Notes: generated by a model from the letters alone, not told the origin. A stretch of 12,067 nucleotides of DNA from Candidatus Omnitrophica bacterium UBA5776 (GCA_002418595.1 DIEK01000123.1:303-12369); one strand, 5' to 3'. Positions 1-6,500 are shown, numbered from the stretch's first letter. Numbers and translations: made by a program.

Positions 1-409
1 CGGAAAGCTCCCTCGGCCTACGCTCCAGAAGATGTTTTATGCCTAATACTTCGGCCGCTTCGTTAACCCGCTGGGCGATCTCGGTTTTAGGATAATGGCG
101 CAGGCGCAGCCCGAACGACATATTCTCGAAAACCGTCATATGAGGATAAAGTGCGTAGTTCTGAAAAACCATAGCTATGTCGCGGTCCTTGGCCGGCACA
201 TCGTTGACGCGTTTATTACCTATATAGATGTCGCCGTCGCTTATCTCTTCGAGCCCTGCGATCATCCTTAGGGTGGTGGATTTTCCGCAGCCGGAAGGCC
301 CGACCAGGACCATAAATTCTTTGTTTTCCACTCCAAGGTTTACGTTATTGACCACTTTCGCGCCGGTACTGTATATCTTCGATACACTCTTCAGGCTTAC
401 CTGTGCCAT
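1..409 (-). CDS. ABC transporter ATP-binding protein, MalK/UgpC/MsmK type (partial, C-terminus beyond window)
   Basis: This is the 5' end of an ATPase subunit that would power a membrane importer, typically for sugars or other small solutes, from the cytoplasmic face. The 136 visible residues begin MAQVSLKSVSKIY. They carry the Walker A motif GPSGCGKS at about residues 38-45 and the Q-loop segment VFQNYALYPHMTVFEN around 83-98. The sequence leaves the window at RPRELS, just before the expected LSGGQ signature, so Walker B and the C-terminal regulatory (TOBE/OB-fold) domain are not seen. NYALYPHM is typical of the MalK/UgpC/MsmK subfamily; the substrate cannot be told from this half-domain. 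A GGGAGAG ribosome-binding site lies about seven bases before the ATG. It follows accD after 62 bases but has its own likely promoter (471-500), so it is probably not strictly part of the accD operon. No permease gene is visible. Confidence 0.93.
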   Translation of the reverse strand, partial: MAQVSLKSVSKIYSTGAKVVNNVNLGVENKEFMVLVGPSGCGKSTTLRMIAGLEEISDGDIYIGNKRVNDVPAKDRDIAMVFQNYALYPHMTVFENMSFGLRLRHYPKTEIAQRVNEAAEVLGIKHLLERRPRELS

Positions 410-470
410 GTCTGTCTCTCCCGCATTATCTGAATGGATTTTTTATGCCGAAAACAGCCTTAAATTAAAT

Positions 471-500
471 ATTATACACCCTTGTTCGCAAGATAGTCAA
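471..500 (-). promoter_or_regulatory. Sigma70-type promoter for the ABC ATPase gene, overlapping the end of accD
   Basis: On the minus strand a -35 box TTGACT (495-500, 5/6 to consensus) is followed after 18 bases by a perfect -10 box TATAAT (471-476). The -10 overlaps the accD stop codon (472-474). Transcription would start near 464 and give a leader of about 55 bases before the ATG at 409. This is a consensus match only; no start site is known. Confidence 0.55.
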
Positions 501-1323
501 GCAGCAAACTTATGGTGTTCTTCATGTTCTTGCGGTTGACGATGATGTCTATCATCCCGTGTTCCTGGAGGAATTCCGAGCGCTGGAATCCCGGGGGGAG
601 CTTCTGTCTTATGGTCTGCTCGATGACTCTCGGGCCGGTGAAACCGATCAGCGCTTTCGGTTCGGCAAGGGTTATGTCACCCAGAGCGGCGAAAGAAGCC
701 ATTATACCGGCCATGGTCGGATTGGTCAGCACCGAAAGATACGGCAGGCCGCCGCGGTGATGATACGCCAGGGCCGCCGAGGTCTTGGCCATCTGCATAA
801 GGCTCAAAACCCCCTCATACATCCTCGCCCCGCCGCCGGAACCCGAGACTATGATCACCGGAAGCCGGCCGGCCGTGGCGAACTCCACGGCGCGGGTTAT
901 CTTCTCTCCCACCACAGACCCCATCGAGCCCATTATGAAACGCGAATCCGTAACCGCCAGCACCGCCCTGTGCCCGTTAATCAGCCCCTCGCCGGTGATG
1001 ACCGCGTCTTTTAGATTGGTGGCCTTTTTGTCCTGATCGAGCTTTTCAATGTAAGTCTTGGGGCCTTTAAACTCCAGAGGGTCCGCGGCGAGCATATCCG
1101 CGTCGAACTCCTTAAAGGTATCCTTGTCCATTAACAGGTTCACCCTGGAGACGGCGTCCAGGGTGAAATGGTAATTGCATTTCGGGCAGACCCGCAGGTT
1201 CTCCTCCAGGGTCTTATTGTAAAGGGTCTCGAAGCACTCCTCGCACTTGGTCCAGAGACCGTCCGGCATCTCCTTTTTCTTTATCTTTACTACCGTGTAT
1301 TTGGGCTTGCCGAAAAGAGACAT
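472..1323 (-). CDS. accD: Acetyl-CoA carboxylase carboxyltransferase subunit beta (AccD)
   Basis: AccD pairs with AccA to form the carboxyltransferase half of acetyl-CoA carboxylase, which moves the carboxyl group from biotin to acetyl-CoA to make malonyl-CoA, the first committed step of fatty-acid synthesis in the cytoplasm. The 283 residues match the usual length. An N-terminal zinc ribbon has CxxC pairs at C27/C30 and C46/C49, followed by the crotonase-like domain: GSMGSVVGEK (132-141), SGSGGGARMYEG (160-171), SLMQMAKTSAAL (174-185), ALIGFTGPRVIEQTIR (224-239) and GFQRSEFLQEHG (245-256). One oddity is that the usual PTxGG segment reads PTMAG (202-206), so the first glycine of a pair linked to the oxyanion hole is alanine. 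The start is nine bases after the DUF1015 stop; the Shine-Dalgarno GGAAG directly follows that stop, implying co-transcription and perhaps coupling. accA is not in the window. Confidence 0.97.
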   Translation of the reverse strand: MSLFGKPKYTVVKIKKKEMPDGLWTKCEECFETLYNKTLEENLRVCPKCNYHFTLDAVSRVNLLMDKDTFKEFDADMLAADPLEFKGPKTYIEKLDQDKKATNLKDAVITGEGLINGHRAVLAVTDSRFIMGSMGSVVGEKITRAVEFATAGRLPVIIVSGSGGGARMYEGVLSLMQMAKTSAALAYHHRGGLPYLSVLTNPTMAGIMASFAALGDITLAEPKALIGFTGPRVIEQTIRQKLPPGFQRSEFLQEHGMIDIIVNRKNMKNTISLLLDYLANKGV

Positions 1324-1332
1324 ATATCTTCC

Positions 1333-2607
1333 TTAATGTTTGTGCACGACCAGGCCGGAGATCAGTTTAGGGTAGAAGAAAGTCGATTTCGCGGGCATCT
1401 TTTCTCCCTTCAACGCCACGGAGATTATCTGCTCCATCGTTACCGGACGCAGGAAAAACGCCATGCGCCCCTCTCCGGCGTCCACGGCCTTGACCGTCTC
1501 CTCGCGGTCTTCGGAGTATTTCAACGCGTCCTTCGACTCCGGGCGCAGGCCGAGAATACCGAGGAAAACGAGCTGGTTCAATATCGAAACGTCCAGCAGG
1601 CGGTACTCCCGGGGTTTATCCGCCATGAGTTTATCGAGCGCCTTCTTGTCTTTCAGGCGCAGCAAACGGTATTTGCCGGATATATACATACCTATAACAT
1701 GCGTGCAAGACGACGCCGAACGCAGAGCCGCGAAAAGTCCAGCCTTGCCCATGGGAGCGGAGACCTCGAAATGTTCTTTTAGCTGTTCCAGGAATTTCTT
1801 CTCGCCTTGCGGCAGGGAGGTTTTCACCAGGCGGTGTATCGGAAGAATGCTCAATCCGCGGGGATCGGCCCCGGTAAAATAGGCCAGCGTGTAGTCTCGG
1901 CTCTGTTCGCCTTTTTTGCCGCCGGCCTTCTCCTTCATCTGCCTGCGGTAAACGCAGGAGACTTCGTAACGGTGGTGTCCGTCGGCAATAAAGATACATT
2001 CTCCGCTTAAGGCCTCCTGCACCATCTTCACTAACCCGGGGTCGGTAACCCGCCACATCTTGTGTTCGACACCCGCGTCGTCCGTGAAAAAGACATCCGG
2101 ATCGCGGGGAATAACGTATTTGCGCACGAATGCCGGCATAAACTTCTTTTTATCGGGAAAAACCGCAAAGATCGGGCTAAGGTTCGCTTTTACCTCTTTG
2201 ATAAGCCTCAGCCTGTCTTCTTTTGCCTCCAGACGAGTGTGTTCGTGTCCGTAAACGGAACAATTCCTGTCTTCAAGCTTCAGCAGCCCCATAAAACCGG
2301 TGCGCAGCATCGCACTGCCGTCCACCTCGTATTTCTGGCTGTAGAAATAAAAAGCCGGTTCATCGTCCCGGCGCAATATCCCCTGGTCAATCCATCCTTT
2401 AAAATAAGCGGCCGCGCGGCGGTATTTATTCTCTTCTCCGACGTCCTTGCCCAGTATTATATGGATGAAATTGAACGGATCGCGGCGCAGGTAATTCTCC
2501 TGCTGCGCCGGGGAAATGACGTCGTAAGGCGGACAGACGACCCTGTCGATACCCGCTATCCTCTCCTGGTTATATACCACGGCGCGAAAAGGCCTTATTT
2601 TCGTCAT
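1333..2607 (-). CDS. DUF1015 family protein
   Basis: A 424-residue member of the DUF1015 family (COG4198), a widespread bacterial family of poorly defined role. Family hallmarks seen are an N-terminal IRPFRAVVYN start, VVCPPYDVIS (23-32), NFIHIILG (46-53), YGHEHT (119-124), ADGHHRYE (208-215) and the C-terminal KMPAKSTFFYPKL (403-415). GHHR-type motifs occur in the ParB/sulfiredoxin-like fold, including free-serine kinases (SerK, SbnI), and some DUF1015 genes lie beside serine-biosynthesis genes. A nucleotide-binding or small-molecule kinase role is therefore possible but is inference. Here the neighbour is accD, with only nine bases between. No clear Shine-Dalgarno precedes the ATG; the start is chosen because the family begins this way. 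No signal peptide or membrane segment is seen. Confidence 0.9.
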   Translation of the reverse strand: MTKIRPFRAVVYNQERIAGIDRVVCPPYDVISPAQQENYLRRDPFNFIHIILGKDVGEENKYRRAAAYFKGWIDQGILRRDDEPAFYFYSQKYEVDGSAMLRTGFMGLLKLEDRNCSVYGHEHTRLEAKEDRLRLIKEVKANLSPIFAVFPDKKKFMPAFVRKYVIPRDPDVFFTDDAGVEHKMWRVTDPGLVKMVQEALSGECIFIADGHHRYEVSCVYRRQMKEKAGGKKGEQSRDYTLAYFTGADPRGLSILPIHRLVKTSLPQGEKKFLEQLKEHFEVSAPMGKAGLFAALRSASSCTHVIGMYISGKYRLLRLKDKKALDKLMADKPREYRLLDVSILNQLVFLGILGLRPESKDALKYSEDREETVKAVDAGEGRMAFFLRPVTMEQIISVALKGEKMPAKSTFFYPKLISGLVVHKH

Positions 2608-2620
2608 TTTATGAAAAGGT

Positions 2621-2645
2621 AAAGCCGGCTTTAAAACCGGGCTTT
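2621..2645 (-). terminator. Imperfect hairpin just upstream of DUF1015, possible weak terminator
   Basis: An inverted repeat with arms AAAGCCCGG and CCGGCTTT (minus-strand reading) folds into a stem of about eight or nine pairs with one bulge and a TTTTAAA-type loop. It is followed on the minus strand by a short interrupted T-rich run (CTTTACCTTTT). It might end transcripts arriving from fmdB, or be a leader structure for the DUF1015 mRNA, since it ends only about 14 bases before that start codon. The T-run is poor, so termination is uncertain. Confidence 0.3.
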
Positions 2646-2690
2646 TCTACTGTAGGTTGAGCTTTGTTGATTACTGTAACCGTGAGCGAA

Positions 2691-2831
2691 TTAAGTATCG
2701 TGTCCCCGGAATTCTATAATAACATGAACCGCCGTATCTTGGAAGGAAAATAAATAAGGTGTGCCGCTGCCGGGAATGCTCGAGAGGATAAAAGCAACGG
2801 CCATCACCCCTGCCGCCGGAATCCATGGCAA
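2691..2831 (-). pseudogene. VanZ-like gene remnant (N-terminal fragment)
   Basis: A short open stretch starts at a TTG five bases after the fmdB stop and runs 46 codons to a TAA. It reads PWIPAAGVMAVAFILSSIPG, then PYLFSFQDTAVHVIIEF. This resembles the start of VanZ-family membrane proteins: a tryptophan-proline, a hydrophobic first membrane helix ending in LSS-P-G, then D-x3-H-x3-[YF]. VanZ proteins usually have about four membrane helices and 110-150 residues, whereas this stops at RGHDT soon after the conserved histidine. The other two frames downstream do not continue the family, so the rest seems deleted rather than frameshifted. No good ribosome-binding site is present. The assignment is by pattern memory on about 40 residues; chance similarity or a real short membrane peptide is possible. 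Confidence 0.42.
2716..2724 (-). promoter_or_regulatory. Possible extended -10 promoter element ahead of DUF1015-accD
   Basis: On the minus strand TGT-TATTAT (-10 box 2716-2721, with an upstream TG at 2723-2724) matches an extended -10. The -35 region (TTCCAA at 17 bases) is weak. It would give a leader of about 100 bases for the DUF1015-accD pair and lies inside the VanZ-like remnant. Low confidence; the pair might instead be read through from the chaperone operon. Confidence 0.22.
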
Positions 2832-2835
2832 GAGC

Positions 2836-3126
2836 TTACTCGTCGGCCTTCTTGCATCCGGAACAATCGCCCGCGGAAGGACACGCGCTTCCTGCCTTGG
2901 TGTCTGCCGGTTTGGACTGTTCACAACACGCAGCGGGCTTGCGGCAGTAATCGGTGACGTAAAAACCGCTCCCTTTGAAGATTATCCCGGCGCCGGTCCC
3001 GATCAATCTGCGCAGCTTGCCGGTCTCGCCGCACTTTTCGCATTTCTGCAGCGGTTCGGCGGTCATGCTCTGGAAGGCCTCGAAGACCGCGCCGCAGGAC
3101 GAACACTCATAATCGTATGTAGGCAT
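2836..3126 (-). CDS. FmdB-family zinc ribbon protein
   Basis: A 96-residue protein starting MPTYDYECSSCGAVFE, the standard opening of the FmdB family of small putative regulatory proteins. Two zinc-binding CxxC pairs are seen at C8/C11 and C29/C32, then the family block IIFKGSGFYVTDY (48-60). The tail (61-96) has further cysteines (61, 67, 68, 82, 88, 91), which may bind a second metal or be redox sensitive. The family is named after a formamidase-linked regulator, and its biochemical role is not settled. The ATG at 3126 is chosen over an upstream ATG because it has GGAGG at 3134-3138 and starts exactly at the conserved N-terminus. The gene follows dnaJ after 49 bases that hold a strong hairpin without a T-run, so it is probably the last intact gene of the heat-shock operon. 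Confidence 0.92.
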   Translation of the reverse strand: MPTYDYECSSCGAVFEAFQSMTAEPLQKCEKCGETGKLRRLIGTGAGIIFKGSGFYVTDYCRKPAACCEQSKPADTKAGSACPSAGDCSGCKKADE

Positions 3127-3133
3127 TTTGCAA

Positions 3134-3138
3134 CCTCC
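3134..3138 (-). promoter_or_regulatory. Ribosome-binding site of fmdB
   Basis: A GGAGG lies seven bases before the ATG at 3126 and fixes the start there. The foot of the dnaJ-fmdB hairpin is only six bases further upstream, so the structure may affect access of ribosomes. Confidence 0.8.
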
Positions 3139-3144
3139 GTTACT

Positions 3145-3175
3145 CGGGTAACCGCGGTTTTTCACCGCGGACCCG
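3145..3175 (-). other. Strong intergenic hairpin between dnaJ and fmdB
   Basis: Immediately after the dnaJ stop codon (3176-3178) the minus strand reads CGGGT-CCGCGGT, a five-base loop, then ACCGCGG, a two-base bulge and ACCCG. This makes 12 base pairs, mostly GC. The bases after the stem are AGTAACGG, with no T-run, so it does not look like an intrinsic terminator. Likely roles are protection or processing of the dnaJ mRNA 3' end, or tuning of fmdB expression relative to dnaJ. The structure is directly visible; the role is inference. Confidence 0.75.
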
Positions 3176-4348
3176 TTATTTGAAACTTTTTTTGAACTTG
3201 TCCACAAAGCTTTCCCGTGAATCGCCGGATTCACCGGAGGCGCGGGCGAATTCTTCCATCGCTCTGCGCTGTTCGGAATTCAGGCTGCGCGGTATCTCAA
3301 CGGACACCTTTACCAGGTGGTCGCCGGTAACCCCGCGGCCGTGCACGTCGGGCATACCCTTGCCTTTAAGACGGAATATCCTGCCGCTCTGCGTGCCGGC
3401 GGGTATCTTCATCTTCACCTTGCCGCTCAAGGTATCTATCTCCGCCTCCCCTCCGAGAACAGCTTTGGGAAGGCTGACGCCGATTTCGCTGAGTATGTCC
3501 GCGCCTCTACGGTTGAACAGGGAATGCGGAAGCATCTCTGTCACCACATAAAGGTCTCCGCTGCCGGACTGCCCGGCCTCTCCTTCCCCTTTTATGCGCA
3601 GGGTGGAACCGTTGTCCACCCCGGGCGGGATCTTGACCGTTATATGCCTGGTGATCTTTACCCTGCCCTCGCCTCCGCAATCCGGGCAAGGGGTCTGAAT
3701 GATCTGACCCTGCCCTCCGCATTTATGGCAGGTCTGCGCCATCTGAAAGAATCCGTTGGAGGTCACTACCCTGCCGCTGCCCTTGCATTGCGGGCAGGCC
3801 GTTTTTTTAGTGCCCGGTTTGGCTCCGCTGCCGGAACACGTCCTGCAGGACTCATAACGCGGCACGTTTATCCGTTTCTCGACGCCATGATACGCCTCCT
3901 CCAGGGTAACCGCTACGGCTATCTCCAGATCGCGGCCCCGCCTGCTGCGGCCTCTGCGGCTTTCGCCGCCGCCGCCGCCGAAAATATCGAAACCGAGATC
4001 GCTGAAGATGCTGTCGAAAATGCTCCCCCCGTAGGCGGCGTCGCCGCCGCCCATATCGCGGAAGATACTGCTGAAATCAGCGCCCTTAAAGATATCTTCG
4101 TAGGCGTAATTCTGGTCTATGCCGGAATGTCCGTACTGGTCGTAAAGCTGTTTCTTCTGCGGATCGGAAAGCACCGCGTAGGCCTCGGATATCTCTTTGA
4201 AATTCTCCTCCGCCTCTTTCTTCTTGTCGGCCGGAACGCGGTCCGGGTGGCAGCGCATGGCCGCTTCCCGGTAGGCCTTTTTGATCTCATCGACGCCGGA
4301 GCCTTTTTTAAGCCCGAGTACCTCGTAGTAATCCTTCTTACTGCTCAT
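3176..4348 (-). CDS. dnaJ: Chaperone DnaJ (Hsp40, type I)
   Basis: DnaJ delivers unfolded substrates to DnaK and stimulates its ATPase. The 390-residue protein has the full type I layout: a J domain (about 6-73) with HPD at 34-36, a Gly/Phe-rich linker (about 95-128) ending in a run of five glycines, and a zinc-finger domain with all four CxxCxGxG repeats (C168/C171, C185/C188, C207/C210, C221/C224). C-terminal beta-barrel substrate-binding domains follow (about 232-355), including KIPPGVDNG and KIPAGTQSG. The tail is basic (FVDKFKKSFK). The ATG at 4348 gives the usual MSSKKDYYEVLG start. GGAAGGCGG upstream can serve as the ribosome-binding site and overlaps the end of a possible small ORF whose TAG directly touches this ATG. 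It lies 156 bases after dnaK. Catalytic and metal residues are intact. Confidence 0.98.
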   Translation of the reverse strand: MSSKKDYYEVLGLKKGSGVDEIKKAYREAAMRCHPDRVPADKKKEAEENFKEISEAYAVLSDPQKKQLYDQYGHSGIDQNYAYEDIFKGADFSSIFRDMGGGDAAYGGSIFDSIFSDLGFDIFGGGGGESRRGRSRRGRDLEIAVAVTLEEAYHGVEKRINVPRYESCRTCSGSGAKPGTKKTACPQCKGSGRVVTSNGFFQMAQTCHKCGGQGQIIQTPCPDCGGEGRVKITRHITVKIPPGVDNGSTLRIKGEGEAGQSGSGDLYVVTEMLPHSLFNRRGADILSEIGVSLPKAVLGGEAEIDTLSGKVKMKIPAGTQSGRIFRLKGKGMPDVHGRGVTGDHLVKVSVEIPRSLNSEQRRAMEEFARASGESGDSRESFVDKFKKSFK

Positions 4349-4462
4349 CTATCCGCCTTCCGCCGCCATAGCGTTTATAACGGCTAAGGCTACGAAGCCC
4401 GTGTCGAATGCGGTTAAGGTAACTTTAAGACCGCCACCCCTGCCGCCCGACGGAACGGACAT
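4349..4462 (-). CDS. Possible 37-codon small ORF in the dnaK-dnaJ gap
   Basis: In the 156-base space between dnaK and dnaJ an ATG at 4462 opens a 37-codon frame whose TAG stop directly abuts the dnaJ ATG. The predicted peptide is glycine-rich at the start (SGGRGGG), then mildly hydrophobic (TGFVALAVINAMAAE). An in-frame TGA lies a few codons upstream of the ATG. There is no strong ribosome-binding site, only AAAGG about 13 bases before it. Stop-to-start contact with the next gene would fit translational coupling, in which ribosomes ending here load onto dnaJ. It matches no family I know and may be a chance frame in GC-rich DNA. Confidence 0.2.
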   Translation of the reverse strand: MSVPSGGRGGGLKVTLTAFDTGFVALAVINAMAAEGG

Positions 4463-4504
4463 CGTAGCCGCTGCCTTTGATCAAACCACTAAAGAATATC
4501 GCTG

Positions 4505-6394
4505 TTATTTCTTGTCCTCGTCCTTATACTCGGCGTCGATAACCTCCTCTTTGCCTTTATCCGGCTCCTCCCGGGGCCCTTCGGTTCCGGCGCCGCCGGC
4601 CGCCTGTTCTCCCGCGGGCTGCTGGGATTTGGCCGACGCTTGTTTATAGACTTCTTCGGCGAGCTTATGCGCCGACTTGGTCAACGCCTCCATCCCCTTC
4701 TTTATCTTCTCGATGCTCTTATCCTTTATGGACTGTTTCAGGTCGTTCAGGTCGGTCTCTATACCGGCCCGCTCTTCCTGGCTCACCTTGTCGCCATAAT
4801 CCTTGAGCGACTTTTCGGTGGAATATACCAGGGAATCGGCCTGGTTGACGAGTTCGACCTCTTCTTTCTTTTTGCTGTCCTCGGAAGCGTATTTCTCCGC
4901 CTCCTTGACCATTTTTTCTATCTCCTCCTTGGAGAGCTTCTTGGGAGCGGTGATACGTATAGACTGCTCCTTGCCGGTCCCCAGGTCCTTGGCCGAGACA
5001 TGCACGATGCCGTTGGCGTCTATATCGAAGGAAACCTCTATCTGCGGGACTCCCCTCGGCGCCGCCGGTATCCCGACCAGATCGAACCTGCCGAGCTCGA
5101 CGTTACCTTCGGCGTCCGCTATCTGGCGTTCGCCCTGTATGACGCGCACCGTGACCGCGGTCTGATTGTCCGCCGCGGTAGAGAACACCTGGCTTTTGCG
5201 CGTGGGAATGGTAGTATTGCGCTCGATCAACTTTGTATTCACGCCTCCCATCGTCTCGATCCCCAAAGAAAGCGGCGTGACATCCAGAAGAAGCACGTCC
5301 TTGGTCTCTCCTTTGATGATCGAAGCCTGGATGGCCGCGCCCAGCGCGACGCACTCCATCGGGTCCACCCCGCGCTCGATCTTCTTGCCCACAAAATCCT
5401 CGACGAATTTCTGGACCGCCGGGATGCGGGTGGGCCCGCCGACCATGATGATGCGGTCGACATTATTGGCCGACAGTTTCGCGTCCTTCAGAGCCTCCTC
5501 TATCGGCTTACGGCAGCGCTCGATGATCGGAGCTATCAGGTCCTCGAGCTTGGCGCGCGTGATGGTCATGGTCATATGCTTGGGGCCGGAGGCGTCGGCG
5601 GTGATGAACGGCAGGTTGATATCCGTTTGCACCGTGGAGGAAAGCTCCACCTTGGCCTTTTCCGCCGCTTCGCGCAGCCTCTGCATCGCCATCTTGTCGC
5701 TTCGCAGGTCGATGCCGGTTTCTTTCTTGAACTGATCGGCTATGTATTCGATCAACACATTATCCATATCCGTGCCGCCCAACTGGGTGTCGCCGTTCGT
5801 GGACATTACCTTAAATCCGCCTTCCGCCCACATCTCCATAATGGTAACGTCCAGCGTCCCTCCGCCGAAATCGAAGACCATGATCTTCAGCTCTTTGCCG
5901 ACTTTATCCAGGCCGTAGGCCAGACAAGCGGCGGTAGGCTCATTGATGATGCGCAGCACATTCAAACCGGCGATCTCCCCGGCGTCCTTGGTAGCCGTGC
6001 GTTGATTATCGTTGAAATACGCGGGGCAGGTGATCACCACCTCTTCAACTTTATCTCCCAGGTAAGCCTCCGCGTCCTGCTTTATCTTCTGCAGGACAAA
6101 AGCGGAGACCTGCTGAGGGGTGAATTCCTTATCCATTACCTTGAATTTGAAATCGGTCCCCATCTTGCGCTTGGCGGCGAAGATCGTCCCCTCCGGGTTT
6201 ATCGACGCCTGGCGCCTGGCAGGCTCGCCCACCAGCTTCTGACCGTCTTTGGTAAAAGCCACCCAGGAAGGAAAGGCCTTGCCGGAAGCGACCCCGGCGC
6301 CTTCCGCCGAGGGGACAATTACCGGCCTGCCGTTTTCCATAACGGCGGCGGCAGAATTAGATGTTCCTAAATCGATCCCTATAACTTTAGCCAT
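4505..6394 (-). CDS. dnaK: Chaperone DnaK (Hsp70)
   Basis: DnaK binds exposed hydrophobic stretches of proteins in an ATP-driven cycle with DnaJ and GrpE. The 629 residues comprise an actin-like ATPase domain (1 to about 365: GIDLGTSNS 6-14, catalytic K75, [15 protein letters not shown] 125-139, [10 protein letters not shown] 175-184, VGGPTRIP 318-325), the linker [19 protein letters not shown] (366-384), a substrate-binding domain and a helical lid. The lid ends in a low-complexity tail with VIDAEYKDE (618-626). Two peculiarities are GTSNS instead of the common GTTNS, and only 18 residues between K75 and the PQ of TPQQ. The E. coli protein has 43 there, so the insertion typical of Gram-negative DnaK is absent, as in Bacillus. 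A longer frame opens at 6466, but the start at 6394 has a perfect AGGAGG and the family N-terminus MAKVIGID. Confidence 0.98.
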   Translation of the reverse strand: MAKVIGIDLGTSNSAAAVMENGRPVIVPSAEGAGVASGKAFPSWVAFTKDGQKLVGEPARRQASINPEGTIFAAKRKMGTDFKFKVMDKEFTPQQVSAFVLQKIKQDAEAYLGDKVEEVVITCPAYFNDNQRTATKDAGEIAGLNVLRIINEPTAACLAYGLDKVGKELKIMVFDFGGGTLDVTIMEMWAEGGFKVMSTNGDTQLGGTDMDNVLIEYIADQFKKETGIDLRSDKMAMQRLREAAEKAKVELSSTVQTDINLPFITADASGPKHMTMTITRAKLEDLIAPIIERCRKPIEEALKDAKLSANNVDRIIMVGGPTRIPAVQKFVEDFVGKKIERGVDPMECVALGAAIQASIIKGETKDVLLLDVTPLSLGIETMGGVNTKLIERNTTIPTRKSQVFSTAADNQTAVTVRVIQGERQIADAEGNVELGRFDLVGIPAAPRGVPQIEVSFDIDANGIVHVSAKDLGTGKEQSIRITAPKKLSKEEIEKMVKEAEKYASEDSKKKEEVELVNQADSLVYSTEKSLKDYGDKVSQEERAGIETDLNDLKQSIKDKSIEKIKKGMEALTKSAHKLAEEVYKQASAKSQQPAGEQAAGGAGTEGPREEPDKGKEEVIDAEYKDEDKK

Positions 6395-6400
6395 ATCGCA

Positions 6401-6406
6401 CCTCCT
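6401..6406 (-). promoter_or_regulatory. Strong ribosome-binding site of dnaK
   Basis: A perfect AGGAGG sits six bases before the ATG at 6394. It decides the start in favour of MAKVIGID over an upstream in-frame ATG at 6466. The AT-rich dyad at 6411-6431 ends only four bases before it. Confidence 0.88.
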
Positions 6407-6410
6407 AACT

Positions 6411-6431
6411 AAATTTAACGAAGTTAAATTT
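6411..6431 (-). promoter_or_regulatory. AT-rich perfect inverted repeat upstream of the dnaK ribosome-binding site
   Basis: AAATTTAAC, three bases, then GTTAAATTT form a perfect nine-base-pair dyad placed directly before the dnaK Shine-Dalgarno. In RNA it would fold into a weak A/U hairpin with a tight UUC loop; in DNA it could be an operator. It matches neither CIRCE nor HAIR. The function is unknown: a heat-melting element next to the ribosome-binding site and a protein-binding site are both possible. Confidence 0.6.
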
Positions 6432-6452
6432 ACCCGCAGGGCCGACCGAGAA

Positions 6453-6475
6453 AATCTCTCCCCCAAGGAGAGATT
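6453..6475 (-). other. Hairpin in the grpE-dnaK gap
   Basis: Perfect nine-base-pair stem AATCTCTCC / GGAGAGATT with a five-base loop, 25 bases after the grpE stop. On the minus strand it is followed by TTTTCTC, so it could be a weak or leaky intrinsic terminator, or an RNA-processing or stability element that sets the amount of dnaK message relative to clpB-hrcA-grpE. Full termination is unlikely, since no clear new promoter precedes dnaK. Confidence 0.6.
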
Positions 6476-6500
6476 GTCGAGCGCTTGTCGGGTTATTTGC

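Noticed and set aside
3127..3234. N-terminal extension of FmdB from an ATG inside dnaJ
   Set aside because: It would read through the intergenic hairpin and the GGAGG site. The conserved MPTYDYEC start at 3126 fits the family.
3317..4387. A 356-codon open frame on the plus strand over dnaJ, alanine-rich
   Set aside because: It is the shadow of the Gly-rich linker and zinc-finger repeats of DnaJ; the alanine runs come from reverse-complemented glycine codons.
4640..6370. A 576-codon open frame on the plus strand, antisense to dnaK
   Set aside because: Long antisense frames are a known by-product of codon bias in dnaK genes. The minus strand encodes a full, motif-perfect DnaK, and the antisense product has a low-complexity, arginine/leucine-rich composition with no recognisable family.
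6395..6466. N-terminal extension of DnaK from an upstream ATG at 6466
   Set aside because: The extra 24 residues run through two non-coding inverted repeats. The downstream ATG has a perfect AGGAGG and begins exactly at the family N-terminus.
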